A stretch of DNA of 64,000 nucleotides, taken from assembly GCA_025463005.1 (NCBI GenBank), contig JAOAPR010000074.1, positions 1 through 64,000 on the forward strand, in the 5' to 3' direction. The translations under genes and the position numbers were made by a program. Below, piece by piece: positions 6,584-16,601 of this stretch (position 1 is the first letter of the stretch; each line of letters begins with the position of its first letter). The notes below the pieces were generated by a model, which did no database searches, was not told where the DNA came from, and worked only from the letters and a program-made list of their open reading frames with translations. The stretch comes from Bryobacterales bacterium (GTDB taxonomy: Bacteria > Acidobacteriota > Terriglobia > Bryobacterales > Bryobacteraceae).

Positions 6584-7453
6584 CTAGACGATCATATCGG
6601 CCCGTTTTCGTGGAGCAACGTAGGATTCCACGTATGCGGTAAAAGCGCGCTGAAGCTGTTCGCGCACTTTGCGGCCCGGCCGGATTTGCAGCCCCTCGAC
6701 AGAAACCACCGGCAGGAGCTCGCGGGTGGTGGAGGTGATGAAAACCTCGTCGGCCGCTTCCAGATCCGCGGGCAACAGCTTCTTTTCGCCGATTCGCAGC
6801 CCTGGAACATGGATCTCTTCCACGAGCAGCGCCCGGGTCACGCCCGGCAGGCAGCCGGAATCGAGGGGCGGAGTCCACACCTGCGCGCCCTCCACCGCGA
6901 AAATGTTGGCGGAGGTGCACTCAGAAACTTCCCCGCGCTCGTTCAGGAGCACGACCTCATCCAGACCCTGCTCATGCGCGCGCTCGTACCATGTAAGATT
7001 CTCCGACCAGGAGAGATTCTTGGCGCCGGCGAACTCACTGGCGGCGAGACGCGCGTTGGGAATCACCCCCAGCTTCACGCTATCTCCCCACAGCTTCACA
7101 TCGGCGGTGAACGCCACCACATCGAACTCGCGCATCGGGCCGGGACCTTCGAACATTCCCCCGCGATTGCGGATCACAGCGACGCGCAACGTGGCGTTCC
7201 AGGCGCGGTTCGCCTCGATGAGGCGGTGCAATCGCTGCGCGAGCCAATCCTGGTCGGGAGGAAAGGGAACCCGCAGGCGGCCGGCGTCGGTGCGCATGCG
7301 AGCCCAATGGCGCTCCCAGGCGAACATCACGCCGTCGTAGACGCGGATGGTCGAGAACACTCCCCAGCCGTTGAGTAATCCTACCTGCCCCGCTGAAAGA
7401 TCCTGCGTGCCGGTGTCGCGGACATCGTCGTTGTGGAGTAGATAGCGATGCAC
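6584..7453 (-). CDS. PLP-dependent class IV aminotransferase (branched-chain aminotransferase / aminodeoxychorismate lyase family)
   Basis: About 289 residues from GTG 7453. Class IV marks are GQVGLLNGWGVFSTIRVYDG near the start, FAGAKNLSWSENLTWYERA with the probable PLP lysine, EVVLLNERGEVSECTSANIF, and GCLPGVTRALL for phosphate binding. The upstream part of a longer frame to 7978 lies antisense to nothing useful and overlaps the hydroxylase gene, so it is excluded. GTG 7453 has only a weak ribosome site, and the start could be a few codons earlier. Family members transaminate branched-chain amino acids or D-alanine, or cleave 4-amino-4-deoxychorismate. The sequence alone does not decide between these. 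The gene lies 38 bp after the HpaB-like gene. Confidence 0.85.
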   Translation of the reverse strand: MHRYLLHNDDVRDTGTQDLSAGQVGLLNGWGVFSTIRVYDGVMFAWERHWARMRTDAGRLRVPFPPDQDWLAQRLHRLIEANRAWNATLRVAVIRNRGGMFEGPGPMREFDVVAFTADVKLWGDSVKLGVIPNARLAASEFAGAKNLSWSENLTWYERAHEQGLDEVVLLNERGEVSECTSANIFAVEGAQVWTPPLDSGCLPGVTRALLVEEIHVPGLRIGEKKLLPADLEAADEVFITSTTRELLPVVSVEGLQIRPGRKVREQLQRAFTAYVESYVAPRKRADMIV

Positions 7454-7491
7454 GTAGATATTACTTATTCTATCTATCCGACGCCCGAATC

Positions 7492-9054
7492 TCAGCCGCG
7501 GCTGGCCGCTTTCTTCATCACCACGCTCACGTCGTCGGGATTGATCAGATCGGGCACGGTCCAGCCATCCAGATCGTACTCGGCCATACACTGCTCGGCA
7601 AAGCCTTTGTACTTCGCGGTTTGGCCGATCGCCTCGGCCACCATCAACACCTCGAAGCGGATGCTTTCGTGGCTGCCGAAGTAGTTGCGCTCGTAGAGCT
7701 CGTGGCGTCCGCCGAACTCGGTGCCGATGGCGTCCCACATCAGCTTCATCAGCTTGACGCGGTCTACGGCCGAATAGTTGTTCGAGCCGCGCACGAATTG
7801 ATCCAGGTATTTGCGGATTTCCGGATTCTTGAAATCGCTCGAGTGCGACGGAAGATAGATCAGCGCACTGGCCAGAACGTTCTCGACGATCTCCTTGAGC
7901 TTGGGATAAAGCGTGCTGGCCGCCACACGATATGCCAGTCCGTAATCCAGGTTCGGCAGCACGTGGCCGGGCGTCCATGGCACCGTAGCGCGCGCCATCG
8001 CATCGGTCAGGCCCCAGAACAGATTGCGCCAGGCCAGGACTTCTCCCACCTGCGCCTGCACGCCGCGGAATTCCTTCGATCCGGTAGCATCCACAGCCTT
8101 GAGCAGCAGCCCGGCGATGAAATCGAGCTTGACCGCCAGACGGACGCAGCCGTGAAACATGAACCTGGGCAAAAAGCCGGAGCGCGGGAAAAAGTTGTTG
8201 ACCTTATCGATGTCGCCGTATGCGAACACGTTCTCGAACGGCACGAAAACTTTGTCGAACACGATGATCGAATCGTTTTCATCCAGCCGGCTGGAGAGCG
8301 GGTAATCGAACGGGCTGCCGGTGGCGGCGGCGGCCAGCTCATAGGACGGCCGGCAGAACAGTTTCACGCCGGGCGCATCCGTGGGCACGATGCAGACGAA
8401 GGCGAAATCCTTGGTCTTGATGGGCAGGGCGCCGTTGTTGGCGATGAAGTTGTAATGCGTGAGCGTAGAGGTAGTGGCGACCACCTTGGCGCCGCTCACG
8501 ATCAAGCCGCCGTCGGTCTCCTTTTCGACGTGCATGTAGACGTCGCGAACCTCTTCCAGTTGCTTGTTACGATCCACCGGCGGATTGACGATGGCGTGAT
8601 TAACGAAGGTGACTTCCTCCTGCACCTTCTTGTACCAGCGCTTGGCGTTTTCCTCGAACGGCTCGTAGAAACCCGAGTTCGCGCCGAGCGTGGCCAGAAA
8701 CGCGGCCTTGTAATCCGGGCTGCGGCCCATCCAGCCATAGGTGACGCGGGCCCATTCGGCGATTGCATCGCGGGCGCCAACCAGGTCTTCCGCGCTGCGC
8801 GAGGCGCGAAAGAACTTGTGTGTGTAACCGCCGCTGCCGGTGTCGGTCTCCGTACATAGGGTGCTCTTGCGCCCGTCATGCAGGGCATCGTAAAGGCGGG
8901 CGAGCATCCGGACCGTGTTGCGGAAGGCCGGATGTGTAGTGACGTCCTTGACGCGTTCGCCGTAAATCCAAATTTCGCGGCCGTCCCGCAGGCTCTCGAT
9001 ATATTCCTGGCCGGTGAAGGGCCGCGTACGCGTGGCGGAATGTGATTCACCCAT
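7492..9054 (-). CDS. FADH2-dependent aromatic hydroxylase, HpaB family (4-hydroxyphenylacetate 3-monooxygenase oxygenase-like)
   Basis: 520 residues, the usual length for HpaB-type oxygenases, which have an acyl-CoA-dehydrogenase-like fold. Recognisable family stretches are [20 protein letters not shown] at the start, [24 protein letters not shown], and [17 protein letters not shown]. The family hydroxylates phenols using FADH2 from a separate flavin reductase (HpaC); no reductase gene is in the window. The substrate cannot be read from the sequence. It sits 30 bp after the lipopolysaccharide permease gene and 38 bp before the aminotransferase, all on the minus strand. Confidence 0.88.
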   Translation of the reverse strand: MGESHSATRTRPFTGQEYIESLRDGREIWIYGERVKDVTTHPAFRNTVRMLARLYDALHDGRKSTLCTETDTGSGGYTHKFFRASRSAEDLVGARDAIAEWARVTYGWMGRSPDYKAAFLATLGANSGFYEPFEENAKRWYKKVQEEVTFVNHAIVNPPVDRNKQLEEVRDVYMHVEKETDGGLIVSGAKVVATTSTLTHYNFIANNGALPIKTKDFAFVCIVPTDAPGVKLFCRPSYELAAAATGSPFDYPLSSRLDENDSIIVFDKVFVPFENVFAYGDIDKVNNFFPRSGFLPRFMFHGCVRLAVKLDFIAGLLLKAVDATGSKEFRGVQAQVGEVLAWRNLFWGLTDAMARATVPWTPGHVLPNLDYGLAYRVAASTLYPKLKEIVENVLASALIYLPSHSSDFKNPEIRKYLDQFVRGSNNYSAVDRVKLMKLMWDAIGTEFGGRHELYERNYFGSHESIRFEVLMVAEAIGQTAKYKGFAEQCMAEYDLDGWTVPDLINPDDVSVVMKKAASRG

Positions 9055-9084
9055 GATTTTCCAAATCCCCCTAGAACCGCAGGC

Positions 9085-11415
9085 CTACGTCCGCATGCGG
9101 GCCAGAAAATATAGTCCCACAAGCGAAAAGACCACATCGGGCGACCATGCCGCAAGTTGAGGCGGCAGCTCGTTCAAATTTCCCAACTGCTCGAAAAACT
9201 GATCGATTGACACGTAGGCGATGAAAATGGCGAAGCTCATACCGACGCCCGCCATCCCGCCGCCCTTACCCGCCAGGAATGCGAATGGCGCCGAAACCAG
9301 GGCCAGGATGAATGCGAACAGCGGCACGGAAAATTTTTTGTAAAGCTGGACTTGCAGCGGAATCGTATCGAAGCCGCTTTGCTGCAGTTCGTCGATATAG
9401 GACCGCAGCTCCAGGAAGTTCATCTGGCGCGACTGGAGCGCTTCTTTGACGAAGTAGTCGGGCGTTTCCTTTAGTTCCGGAAACACGCGGATTCCACCCG
9501 CGAAGTTGAATACCGCGGCCGATTCATGGCCGTTCAAGTCGCGGCTCCAACCGTTCTGGAATACCCAGGCATTCAGCGCAGGCTCCCAGCGGGCGCGCTC
9601 AGCGGCGATGTGTTTCTTCAGGCGAAACGTTTCCGGATCGATCTCAAAGACGTTCACTCCCAGCATCACGCGCTCTTTCTGATCGAAATACTTGTAGTAG
9701 AAAATACGATCTTCCAGGCCATAGAACCAGGTGCGGCCAGGATTGAGATACGTCTGCGCGGGCTTGCCTTTGATCTCGGCTCGGATCGCATCCTGAATGC
9801 GGTCGGCTTCCGGAACCCAGTAATGATCGAACGCGAACAGGCCGCCACTCAGCAAAATTCCGCCGGCGAGAATCGGCAAAGTTAGCCGGTACATACTCAC
9901 ACCACAGGCTTTGAACGCGGTGACTTCATTGTTCTTGGTGAGCACTCCGAACACCACCAGCACCGAAGTCAGCACGCTGATCGGAGTGAAGCGGTAAATC
10001 AGGCGCGGCGTGAGGAAGAACAAGTAGGTGAATACGCGGCCCATGGGGATGTGATTTTTGATGATGTCGCTCAACAGTTCGAAGAACGTGAAGACGTGGA
10101 ACATCAGCACAAAACTCACCAGCCAGAGCACAAAGTAAAACAGAAAGCTGGAGAGCAGATACGTGTCGACCACCTGGGGCAGCAGAGGAAAGCGCACCTT
10201 CCACATCCGGGGCTGGATCCGATCGAGCAGGCGCGGAATATGTTCCTGCGGCTTGCGGCTGGCGGATCGAAACAGCCGCATCAGCCGACCGATATAGTCG
10301 CGATCGCCGGGGGCTTCCAGGCGCGCGAGCATCGCCAAACCGAGAATGGCAAACGCCAGATTCGGTATCCACACGGCAAAGCCGGCCGGAACGGTCCCCT
10401 GCCGCGCCAATCCGATCACGCCGATCCGTCCCATTTGATAGAAGAACGCCAGCGCGACCGTGAGCACGTACGCCGAGGATTTTCCGGAGCGGCGCGATCC
10501 GACTCCCAGCGGAATGCCAGTCAGTGCAAGCAGCATGCACGCGAGCGGTAAAGCGAAGCGCTGGTTCAATTCGATGCGCGCTTCGAGAGTGCGCTCGGGA
10601 TCCGCTTGCGCTCCATAGGCGAGCTTGTAGAGCGGGCCCGTGTCCATCTCCATCACCGGTTGCGAGGGCTGCACTTCGGTATTGCGCTGCGCTTGCAGGA
10701 TCATGTCGCGGCCGGGCGACGAGTCCACCTTGTATTCGGACGGATCCTTGCCCGCATCGTACATGCTGGAATTGCTCAACGAGAGCTGAATGCGGTTCTG
10801 GGCGACGTCCGGCATGGCAATTGCATCTGAAGCCAGCGTGACGCGTGGACTATCGCCGCGATCGTTGGACGGCGTGACATCGGCCAGGAAAATACGATGC
10901 CAGCGGGTAGTGGTACTGGAGGGAATGTCGCTGATGTAGAGAATCGAGTTGGGAAATTGCTCCTGGAAGACTCGCGCCTGAACCTCGGCGGTCAACTGGC
11001 CGGCGAGAAGCTGATTCTGGATCTTATAACGCTCGCGAATCGCCCAGGGAGTGAGCCACAGCGAAGCGGCCGCGGCCACCAGCGTCATCACGAAACCGAA
11101 GGCGAGAATCGGCGGAGCCACCCTGCGGCCTGAGACGCCGGCGGCCCGCATGGCCGTGATTTCGCCGTCGCTGGACATGCGGCTCAGCGTGATCAGGGTA
11201 CCGACCAGAACTCCCAGCGGAATGGCGTAGGGCAGCGCCTGGGGCAGCACCAGTGCGAACAGGTCGGCCACCAGCCGTGGCGAACCCGAATCGCGCACCA
11301 GAAATTCGAACAGCGGCCGCGCGCGTTCAAGAAACAGGACCAAGGTGAACAGGATGCAGCCCAGCGCCGAACTGGCCAGGATTTCCCGGAAGAGCGTGCG
11401 GCTTAGCAGGCGCAT
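9085..11415 (-). CDS. LptF-LptG fused lipopolysaccharide export permease
   Basis: 776 residues, about twice the length of LptF or LptG. The first half (about 1-385) is a complete YjgP/YjgQ permease: three N-terminal helices, a periplasmic jelly-roll domain, and three helices near 275-365. The linker carries RMWKVRFPLLPQVVDTYLLS. The second half (about 400-776) repeats the fold, with PMGRVFTYLFFLTPRLIYRF and NNEVTAFKACGVSMYRLTL, the LptG-like start. LptF and LptG form the membrane core of the LptB2FGC transporter, which pulls lipopolysaccharide from the inner membrane. A fused protein would provide both halves in one chain. lptB and lptC are not in the window. Confidence 0.93.
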   Translation of the reverse strand: MRLLSRTLFREILASSALGCILFTLVLFLERARPLFEFLVRDSGSPRLVADLFALVLPQALPYAIPLGVLVGTLITLSRMSSDGEITAMRAAGVSGRRVAPPILAFGFVMTLVAAAASLWLTPWAIRERYKIQNQLLAGQLTAEVQARVFQEQFPNSILYISDIPSSTTTRWHRIFLADVTPSNDRGDSPRVTLASDAIAMPDVAQNRIQLSLSNSSMYDAGKDPSEYKVDSSPGRDMILQAQRNTEVQPSQPVMEMDTGPLYKLAYGAQADPERTLEARIELNQRFALPLACMLLALTGIPLGVGSRRSGKSSAYVLTVALAFFYQMGRIGVIGLARQGTVPAGFAVWIPNLAFAILGLAMLARLEAPGDRDYIGRLMRLFRSASRKPQEHIPRLLDRIQPRMWKVRFPLLPQVVDTYLLSSFLFYFVLWLVSFVLMFHVFTFFELLSDIIKNHIPMGRVFTYLFFLTPRLIYRFTPISVLTSVLVVFGVLTKNNEVTAFKACGVSMYRLTLPILAGGILLSGGLFAFDHYWVPEADRIQDAIRAEIKGKPAQTYLNPGRTWFYGLEDRIFYYKYFDQKERVMLGVNVFEIDPETFRLKKHIAAERARWEPALNAWVFQNGWSRDLNGHESAAVFNFAGGIRVFPELKETPDYFVKEALQSRQMNFLELRSYIDELQQSGFDTIPLQVQLYKKFSVPLFAFILALVSAPFAFLAGKGGGMAGVGMSFAIFIAYVSIDQFFEQLGNLNELPPQLAAWSPDVVFSLVGLYFLARMRT

Positions 11416-11474
11416 AGATCAGAGGCGCCAGCAAGAGTGCGTGCTTCCACGACGTGCGGACAACTCGGGGTTCA

Positions 11475-13283
11475 TCAGTTTCCGCTGGGCGGGGGCACGG
11501 TGGGCGCCTTCGGCAACTGGTCCTGCGGCGGCTCCAGTTCGAGCTCGTCGAAAAGCAGGCCCGGCGAAACCACGCTAGCGGGCGCCAGATAACCGCCCGC
11601 GCCGAGAATCGCCAGCGGAGCCGCCACGTTAACGAAGTCGAACATCTCGGTTTCCGAGGAGGCCGCCAGGACGTCGCGCAGCGTGCGGCTGGTCAGACCG
11701 CGGAACCGAAGTCCACGAACCAGTTCCTCGCGCCCGTCCGGATACACGCGGTAAATCAGAAGCGGCGGGCTCACCGGCCTGGCGGAACCGCCGGATTGAG
11801 AGCTGGCCTGCGCCAACGATTGCAGCTCGGAGGTAGTGGCCGAATAGGGATAATCGAGCTTCCGCACCAACATTCCGTACGGTTTCCCGCGCGTCTTGGT
11901 GAGCTCAATCAGTCGCTTCTTCAGATCGGCAAGGGGTGTTGTTTCGCTGGACTTCACAAACAGATTCCCGATCGCCGCCGAGAAAGAGCCATAATTGCCC
12001 GGCAAACGCGCGTGGCCGTTGGAAGCCGGGAATCCGCGAATGGGTTGCCGCGTGGTCAGGAACGTCTTCAAGACGCCTTTTTCCACCACGCTCACGGGTT
12101 TCGGCGCTACGCCCTCCATGTCGAACAGATAGAATCCGGCGAGAGGTTTGCCGTTGTACGTGGATTGGGTCGCGTCGTCGGTCACATCAAACGATTCCGG
12201 CAGGACCCGCCCGCCAATGCGGCTCTCGAATTCGCTGGGGGCGAACGGAACGTTGCGGCCGGGATCGGACAGAGGCCGGCGCGGCACTCGTAAGTTATCG
12301 CCCAGCAATTGCGCGAGTAACTGCGCGGCTGCACGCGGCTCGATCAATACAGGACCGCTATAGCTTTCTCCCCACGGAGCGTGAACCAGCGCACGAACGT
12401 TTTCGGCCACTTCGGCGAGAGATTTGCGCATCTCCGCTTCGGACGGAAACTTGTCCATGTCGAGCGACTGAATGGACACCGCATCGTGGAGCAGCATTCC
12501 GTCCGGCGCTTGCCCTTCCGCCTTGGCATAAACCCAATACATGTCGTCGTTGTAACGGACCGCCGTCCCCTCGGAGTTCATCAGCGTGGTGGGACCCTGG
12601 ATCAGTTGCAGCTCGACGCCGGAAGACAGCACTTCCTTGTAGTTGTTGAAAATCGCGGCCAGGTGCGCCATTCGCGTCTTCCATGCCTCGTCCTCCACTT
12701 TCGGCCGGGACACTTTCCCGATACTGACCACCGGCGCGACCTTGGAGAAATCGGGCACCGGTTCGGCAGAGGCCGCCGAGTTGTTCAGCGAAGCCCGCTT
12801 GCGAGCCATGGATTCGACGGCAGCCTTAAAGGCCCGATCGGTGCTGAGCCATAGTTCGTTGCGGAAATTGGCGTAATCGTCGTCCAGGGGCCAGTTGCCG
12901 TCATAGCGCGAGCCGGAGTAGACTCCGCTGAAAATGTGACCGGTGTTGTCGAAATCGTAACTACCTACCCGAACTTCCGTCGACGGCGAGCGGAAGCGAT
13001 TCCGAGACACGTTGACCACGGCGCCCATAGAGGCCGAGATGTGCAGCGTTTCGGCGTCGGTTAAGGTGTAGCTGAAAAAATACGGCGCGTCCTGGCCGGC
13101 CACCACGCCCAACTGCTTGGAACGCTGCAGCTCGTCGCGCATGGCCCGCAAAAGTATTTCATCGGCGGGAATCGAGAGTCCCGGGCTTTGCGATATCAGC
13201 CACGCGGCCGACGCGGCCAAGCCCGTGGCCAGCCCAACTCCGCGTAAGAGCGGGCGGGGCAGCATCCAACGGCGAGGCGTCAC
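11475..13283 (-). CDS. Exported TldE/PmbA-like protein lacking the zinc site
   Basis: 602 residues with an N-terminal signal or anchor (LLRGVGLATGLAASAAWLIS). The body matches the TldD/PmbA fold, with the family segments LAGFYLFDMEGVAPKPVSVV and KGVLKTFLTTRQPIRGFPAS. At the place where TldD has HExxxH, this protein reads AAAQLLAQLLGDNL, so it cannot bind zinc in that way. It is therefore the TldE-like (PmbA-like) half of a pair with the gene upstream, which it overlaps by 4 bp. The C-terminus is proline-rich. Classical TldD/TldE are cytoplasmic; this pair looks exported. Confidence 0.85.
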   Translation of the reverse strand: MTPRRWMLPRPLLRGVGLATGLAASAAWLISQSPGLSIPADEILLRAMRDELQRSKQLGVVAGQDAPYFFSYTLTDAETLHISASMGAVVNVSRNRFRSPSTEVRVGSYDFDNTGHIFSGVYSGSRYDGNWPLDDDYANFRNELWLSTDRAFKAAVESMARKRASLNNSAASAEPVPDFSKVAPVVSIGKVSRPKVEDEAWKTRMAHLAAIFNNYKEVLSSGVELQLIQGPTTLMNSEGTAVRYNDDMYWVYAKAEGQAPDGMLLHDAVSIQSLDMDKFPSEAEMRKSLAEVAENVRALVHAPWGESYSGPVLIEPRAAAQLLAQLLGDNLRVPRRPLSDPGRNVPFAPSEFESRIGGRVLPESFDVTDDATQSTYNGKPLAGFYLFDMEGVAPKPVSVVEKGVLKTFLTTRQPIRGFPASNGHARLPGNYGSFSAAIGNLFVKSSETTPLADLKKRLIELTKTRGKPYGMLVRKLDYPYSATTSELQSLAQASSQSGGSARPVSPPLLIYRVYPDGREELVRGLRFRGLTSRTLRDVLAASSETEMFDFVNVAAPLAILGAGGYLAPASVVSPGLLFDELELEPPQDQLPKAPTVPPPSGN

Positions 13284-14947
13284 GGGCGCGCCTCCGAAGG
13301 CGGGGGCGATAAGTATGGCGGCCGGTCACGCGAGCTATCCTTGCGCTGCACTTCGATCTCGGAGACCAGCAGCGCGGGTGCGATTGCCGAAACGGGAACG
13401 TTGCCGGATTCAGCGCCGCAGATGCCGTTGAAAACTTCCATGCGGTTCGACGTCGCGATGATTTTCGAGAAGCTCGCCAAAGGTGTGCCGACAATATCGA
13501 CGCCGCGGACCAACTCATCCGGACGGCCATCGGCATACACCCGGTAAACCACCAGCGGGACCACCGTAAAAGCTTGCAGGCCGCGTCGTCCTGTGGTCGT
13601 GTATCCGCTGCTGACCTGATCGAAGAACAAGCCGTACGGTTTGTTCTGGCGCTTGACCTCTTCGATCAGCATCCGGCGCAGGTCCGCGTCGCTCACCTGC
13701 TTGGTGGATTCGACGATCAGATTGGATTGCCGCGACACAATTTCATTGCCTGGAGACCGCCGGCCGTGGCCGTTGGAGTTCGCGAATCCCTGGATCGGCG
13801 AGCGCGACATCAGGAAGGTTTTCAGAATCCCTTTGTCGACCACCGTGACCGGGCGGGCCTTCACGCCCTCGTCGTCATAAAGGTAATAACCGTTTAAGGT
13901 GACGTCGCCGAACTGTTTGCGCGTGGGGTCGAAGATCACGCTGAGAAAATCGGGCAAAACCGGCAGGTTGACGGATTTGGTGAAGGTCTGGCCCTCCGAT
14001 TCGTCCTTCTGCCGATGACCCTCGATGCGGTGTCCGAAGATTTCGTGGAACAGCACGCCCGCGGCGCGTCCCGAAAGAATCGCCGGTCCGACATAGGGAT
14101 CGGAAAGCGGGGCTTTCAGCAAGCCGGTGAGGTTGGCTCCTGCCTTCTGCACCGCGGCCAGGATGTCGGCGTCTTTGGGGAGCTTGGCGGGATCGTCCGT
14201 TTCGAAGCTCTCCATGGTGGTCAGATCCATCCCATCCTGAGCCTTACCATTCGCCACGATGATCATGCGGGTAAATGGACGTCCGTGTTCCAGGCGCGTT
14301 CCCTCGCTGGTCACCAGCGTCTGGGTGAGCGTTCGCGTTTCGAATTGAACGCTCGAATCGAGGGCGCCGGGGTACTTCGAGAATTCCGCGGACAGCTTGC
14401 GCAGCCGCGCGGCCCACTCGGTGGGATTGAACTTGAGCGTCGCGGGCGACGAGAAGTAAATCTGCGGATCTTCCTTCGAGAAGTCGTCGGACGTGTCGGT
14501 GGCCTGCGTGCGGAGCTTTTCATCGCCCTTCAGGCGGATCAGGCGCTGCGCGGTGCCTCGATATACGCGGTCGGTAGCCAGCCACACGGCTTGCCGGATC
14601 GCGGCGGCGTTATCCTCCAGCGCAATCGGCGTCGCGGCGGTGAAGCGCGGGCGATTTTCATTCGCCACCAGGTGATAATTGTCGAACTGCTGGTTTCCAT
14701 CACGGATGGTCACATCCAGGTAGCGCGACTGATTGTGCTGTTGAGTTTCGAGCGAGCCGCGGCTCGCCACCAGCACGTAGGAATCCGTGGTGGTGACCTC
14801 ATACGACATGAAGTACGGCGCCGGGTCGCCCTTCTGCTTCAAAATAGTGAAGTTGCGGTCCATTTCGTCGGACAGGATCTTCACCAGGGGAGTCTGCGCG
14901 ATGGCGCAGCTGGAAACGAGCACGAATAAAGCCAGTAATGAGCGCAC
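13280..14947 (-). CDS. Exported TldD-like zinc metalloprotease
   Basis: About 555 residues from GTG 14947, chosen because of the GAGGGGG ribosome site just ahead and because it begins a clean signal peptide (RSLLALFVLVSSCAIAQ). A longer frame to 15187 overlaps the FecR gene and is not used. The catalytic motif HEIFGH is in AAGVLFHEIFGHRIEGH, as in TldD, with the glycine-rich GFANSNGHGRR downstream. TldD/TldE pairs cleave unfolded or modified peptides, for example in microcin B17 maturation. An exported version would act in the periplasm. The overlap with the TldE-like gene (ATGA) supports a heteromeric enzyme. Confidence 0.9.
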   Translation of the reverse strand: MRSLLALFVLVSSCAIAQTPLVKILSDEMDRNFTILKQKGDPAPYFMSYEVTTTDSYVLVASRGSLETQQHNQSRYLDVTIRDGNQQFDNYHLVANENRPRFTAATPIALEDNAAAIRQAVWLATDRVYRGTAQRLIRLKGDEKLRTQATDTSDDFSKEDPQIYFSSPATLKFNPTEWAARLRKLSAEFSKYPGALDSSVQFETRTLTQTLVTSEGTRLEHGRPFTRMIIVANGKAQDGMDLTTMESFETDDPAKLPKDADILAAVQKAGANLTGLLKAPLSDPYVGPAILSGRAAGVLFHEIFGHRIEGHRQKDESEGQTFTKSVNLPVLPDFLSVIFDPTRKQFGDVTLNGYYLYDDEGVKARPVTVVDKGILKTFLMSRSPIQGFANSNGHGRRSPGNEIVSRQSNLIVESTKQVSDADLRRMLIEEVKRQNKPYGLFFDQVSSGYTTTGRRGLQAFTVVPLVVYRVYADGRPDELVRGVDIVGTPLASFSKIIATSNRMEVFNGICGAESGNVPVSAIAPALLVSEIEVQRKDSSRDRPPYLSPPPSEARP

Positions 14948-14994
14948 GACCCCCTCAGCATACCAGGGATGAAAACTGAGGTGAAGCGTTGGAT

Positions 14995-15771
14995 TCAGGG
15001 ATGTTCGGCTCGCGGGACGGACGGCGCGGCCACCGGCGGGTGCAGCCCGCGGCGTATGAACGCGCGGAATTCGACACCGAAGTTTTTGTTTTCGACGTAG
15101 CCTGCGCCTGAAGGTTGCCAGTGGGTCTGCTTCTGGCGGGCGTCCGGGTCGCCCATAAACAACTCGAACGACCGCCGAGCTGCCCACGCATGCAGCGAAT
15201 CGGTCTGCTTGCGGTCGAACCGGGCCACCGCCAGACTGGGATTTAGATCGACCACCATGCCGCGTTTGACGGACGCGGTCTTGAGACCGGACCGGACCAG
15301 CGCTTCCCCGCCGTACACTCGAAACGTGTTTTCTGCCGTTCCATTTTGGGCTATCCCAAGCCGATACAAGCCCGGGCGCGTAAGTTCGGTAGTGGTGTCG
15401 GTTACTTTTACCTGAATCCGGTTACCCTCGGGCAACTGCACGATCTCGATTAATGCATCGCCGCGTTGGAGTGTGATCCGGGTGTCAGCGAGTTGGGTGT
15501 CATCCATGCGCACCTGAGCGTTTTCGGAAAGCCTGAGCACGACGCCAGGGGCCAGCAGGATCTCGGCGCGGCCTCGGCTGGTCGAGAGAGTTTCTCCGTT
15601 TTCCATCTGAGGGAAGCGCGCGGGTTTGAGGATCACTCGCTTGCCATCCACGAACGCAGGTCCCTGCAGGTAAGTGATTAAACCGGCCCGGGCACTGACC
15701 ACCTTTTGCGCAACCAGTTGCGTGCTCAGGACGCACAAGAGCAACAGCCCGCGTTTTCCGGGACAAGCCAT
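14995..15771 (-). CDS. Exported FecR-domain protein
   Basis: 258 residues. An N-terminal signal (LLLLCVLSTQLVAQ) is followed by a FecR domain at about 55-175: LSTSRGRAEILLAPGVVLRL, then AQVRMDD and RITLQRGDALIEI, then VYGGEALV. There is no membrane helix after the signal and no anti-sigma N-terminus, so unlike true FecR regulators it is a free periplasmic or surface protein. Residues after 190 are poorly conserved and basic. It starts the minus-strand operon that continues with the TldD-like gene, 47 bp downstream. Confidence 0.82.
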   Translation of the reverse strand: MACPGKRGLLLLCVLSTQLVAQKVVSARAGLITYLQGPAFVDGKRVILKPARFPQMENGETLSTSRGRAEILLAPGVVLRLSENAQVRMDDTQLADTRITLQRGDALIEIVQLPEGNRIQVKVTDTTTELTRPGLYRLGIAQNGTAENTFRVYGGEALVRSGLKTASVKRGMVVDLNPSLAVARFDRKQTDSLHAWAARRSFELFMGDPDARQKQTHWQPSGAGYVENKNFGVEFRAFIRRGLHPPVAAPSVPRAEHP

Positions 15772-15816
15772 GCCAGGGCCATTCTAACGCTTCGCCCTCG
15801 ACTTCGCGACGGCAAA

Positions 15817-16551
15817 TCAGACCGGGACGGAAACCAAGCCGCGTTCCTTCAATCCGTTGAGGGCCAGGCCGTAGCGGCCGCGCACGCCGGTTTTTTCGAA
15901 GATGTGCTTGAGGTGAATCTTGACGGTTCCGGGCCGTATGCCCAGTTCCAAAGCGATCTCCTTGTTCTTGAAGCCCTGTTCCACCAGCTCCAGAACCTGC
16001 TGTTCGCGCGCGGTCAGCTCGCTGCGCGGATAGCGGTCGGAGCGGCTGGAATCGCGGAACACACAGTCCTCCATCCAACTTCGGCCCGCTGCCACCGTGC
16101 GCAGGCAGGCGACTACGGCCTGAACCGCGGCCGATTTTCGGAGAATGCCCCGCGCGCCGGCTTGCAGAAAGCGCAGAGCTTCGGCTTCGGTGACGGAAAC
16201 GCCCCACACGACCATTCCCGTTTCTAACGGCGGCGCTTCCCCCGCCTGGATTTCGACCAGCCAGTCCAAGATCGCCTGGATCCCGAATCCCTTGTCCAGA
16301 ATCAAGACGTTCGGGCGCTGCTTACGGACCACGTCAAGGGCGTGCGGAAGAGATTCCGGAGCGGTCAGGAACTTCAGATCCGGGACGCCTCTCAACAGGT
16401 TCCGGACTCCCTCTGCTGTTACGGGCTGGGTATCACAGATCGCAATGGATTTTGCGGTCTCGGCGGTGGCGGAGGACTCAGAGGTATTGCTGGTCCCGAG
16501 CGCTTTCGCCAGGTTAGCGGTACTGGTAACGTCCATCTTTGTCCTTCTCAT
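15817..16551 (-). CDS. LuxR/NarL-type response regulator
   Basis: 244 residues. A receiver-like domain at about 36-155 (SIAICDTQPVTAEGVRNLL; LILDKGFG where the phospho-acceptor Asp is expected; ARGILRKSA) is followed by a LuxR helix-turn-helix at about 175-235 (LTAREQQVLELVEQGFKNKE and GTVKIHLKHIFEKTG). The first 35 residues are a Ser/Thr/Ala-rich tail. The receiver keeps an Asp in LILDKG but is diverged, so phosphorylation is uncertain. It is divergent from the CpaE-like gene, with a 172-bp gap holding two palindromes. No sensor kinase is adjacent. Confidence 0.88.
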   Translation of the reverse strand: MRRTKMDVTSTANLAKALGTSNTSESSATAETAKSIAICDTQPVTAEGVRNLLRGVPDLKFLTAPESLPHALDVVRKQRPNVLILDKGFGIQAILDWLVEIQAGEAPPLETGMVVWGVSVTEAEALRFLQAGARGILRKSAAVQAVVACLRTVAAGRSWMEDCVFRDSSRSDRYPRSELTAREQQVLELVEQGFKNKEIALELGIRPGTVKIHLKHIFEKTGVRGRYGLALNGLKERGLVSVPV

Positions 16552-16601
16552 TTCCCGGTGTTTCGGCCCAAGTCTGCTGCTGGCCTAAACCGTTTGCCCA
16601 A

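Noticed and set aside
7454-7978. N-terminal extension of the aminotransferase frame
   Set aside because: It lies over the HpaB-like gene in another frame, is Arg-rich, and has no relation to the class IV fold.
11430-11450. Third family B copy between lptFG and the tldE-like gene
   Set aside because: Only about 20 bases (GCAAGAGTGCGTGCTTCCAC) resemble the right arm; no left arm is present. At most it is a decayed end.
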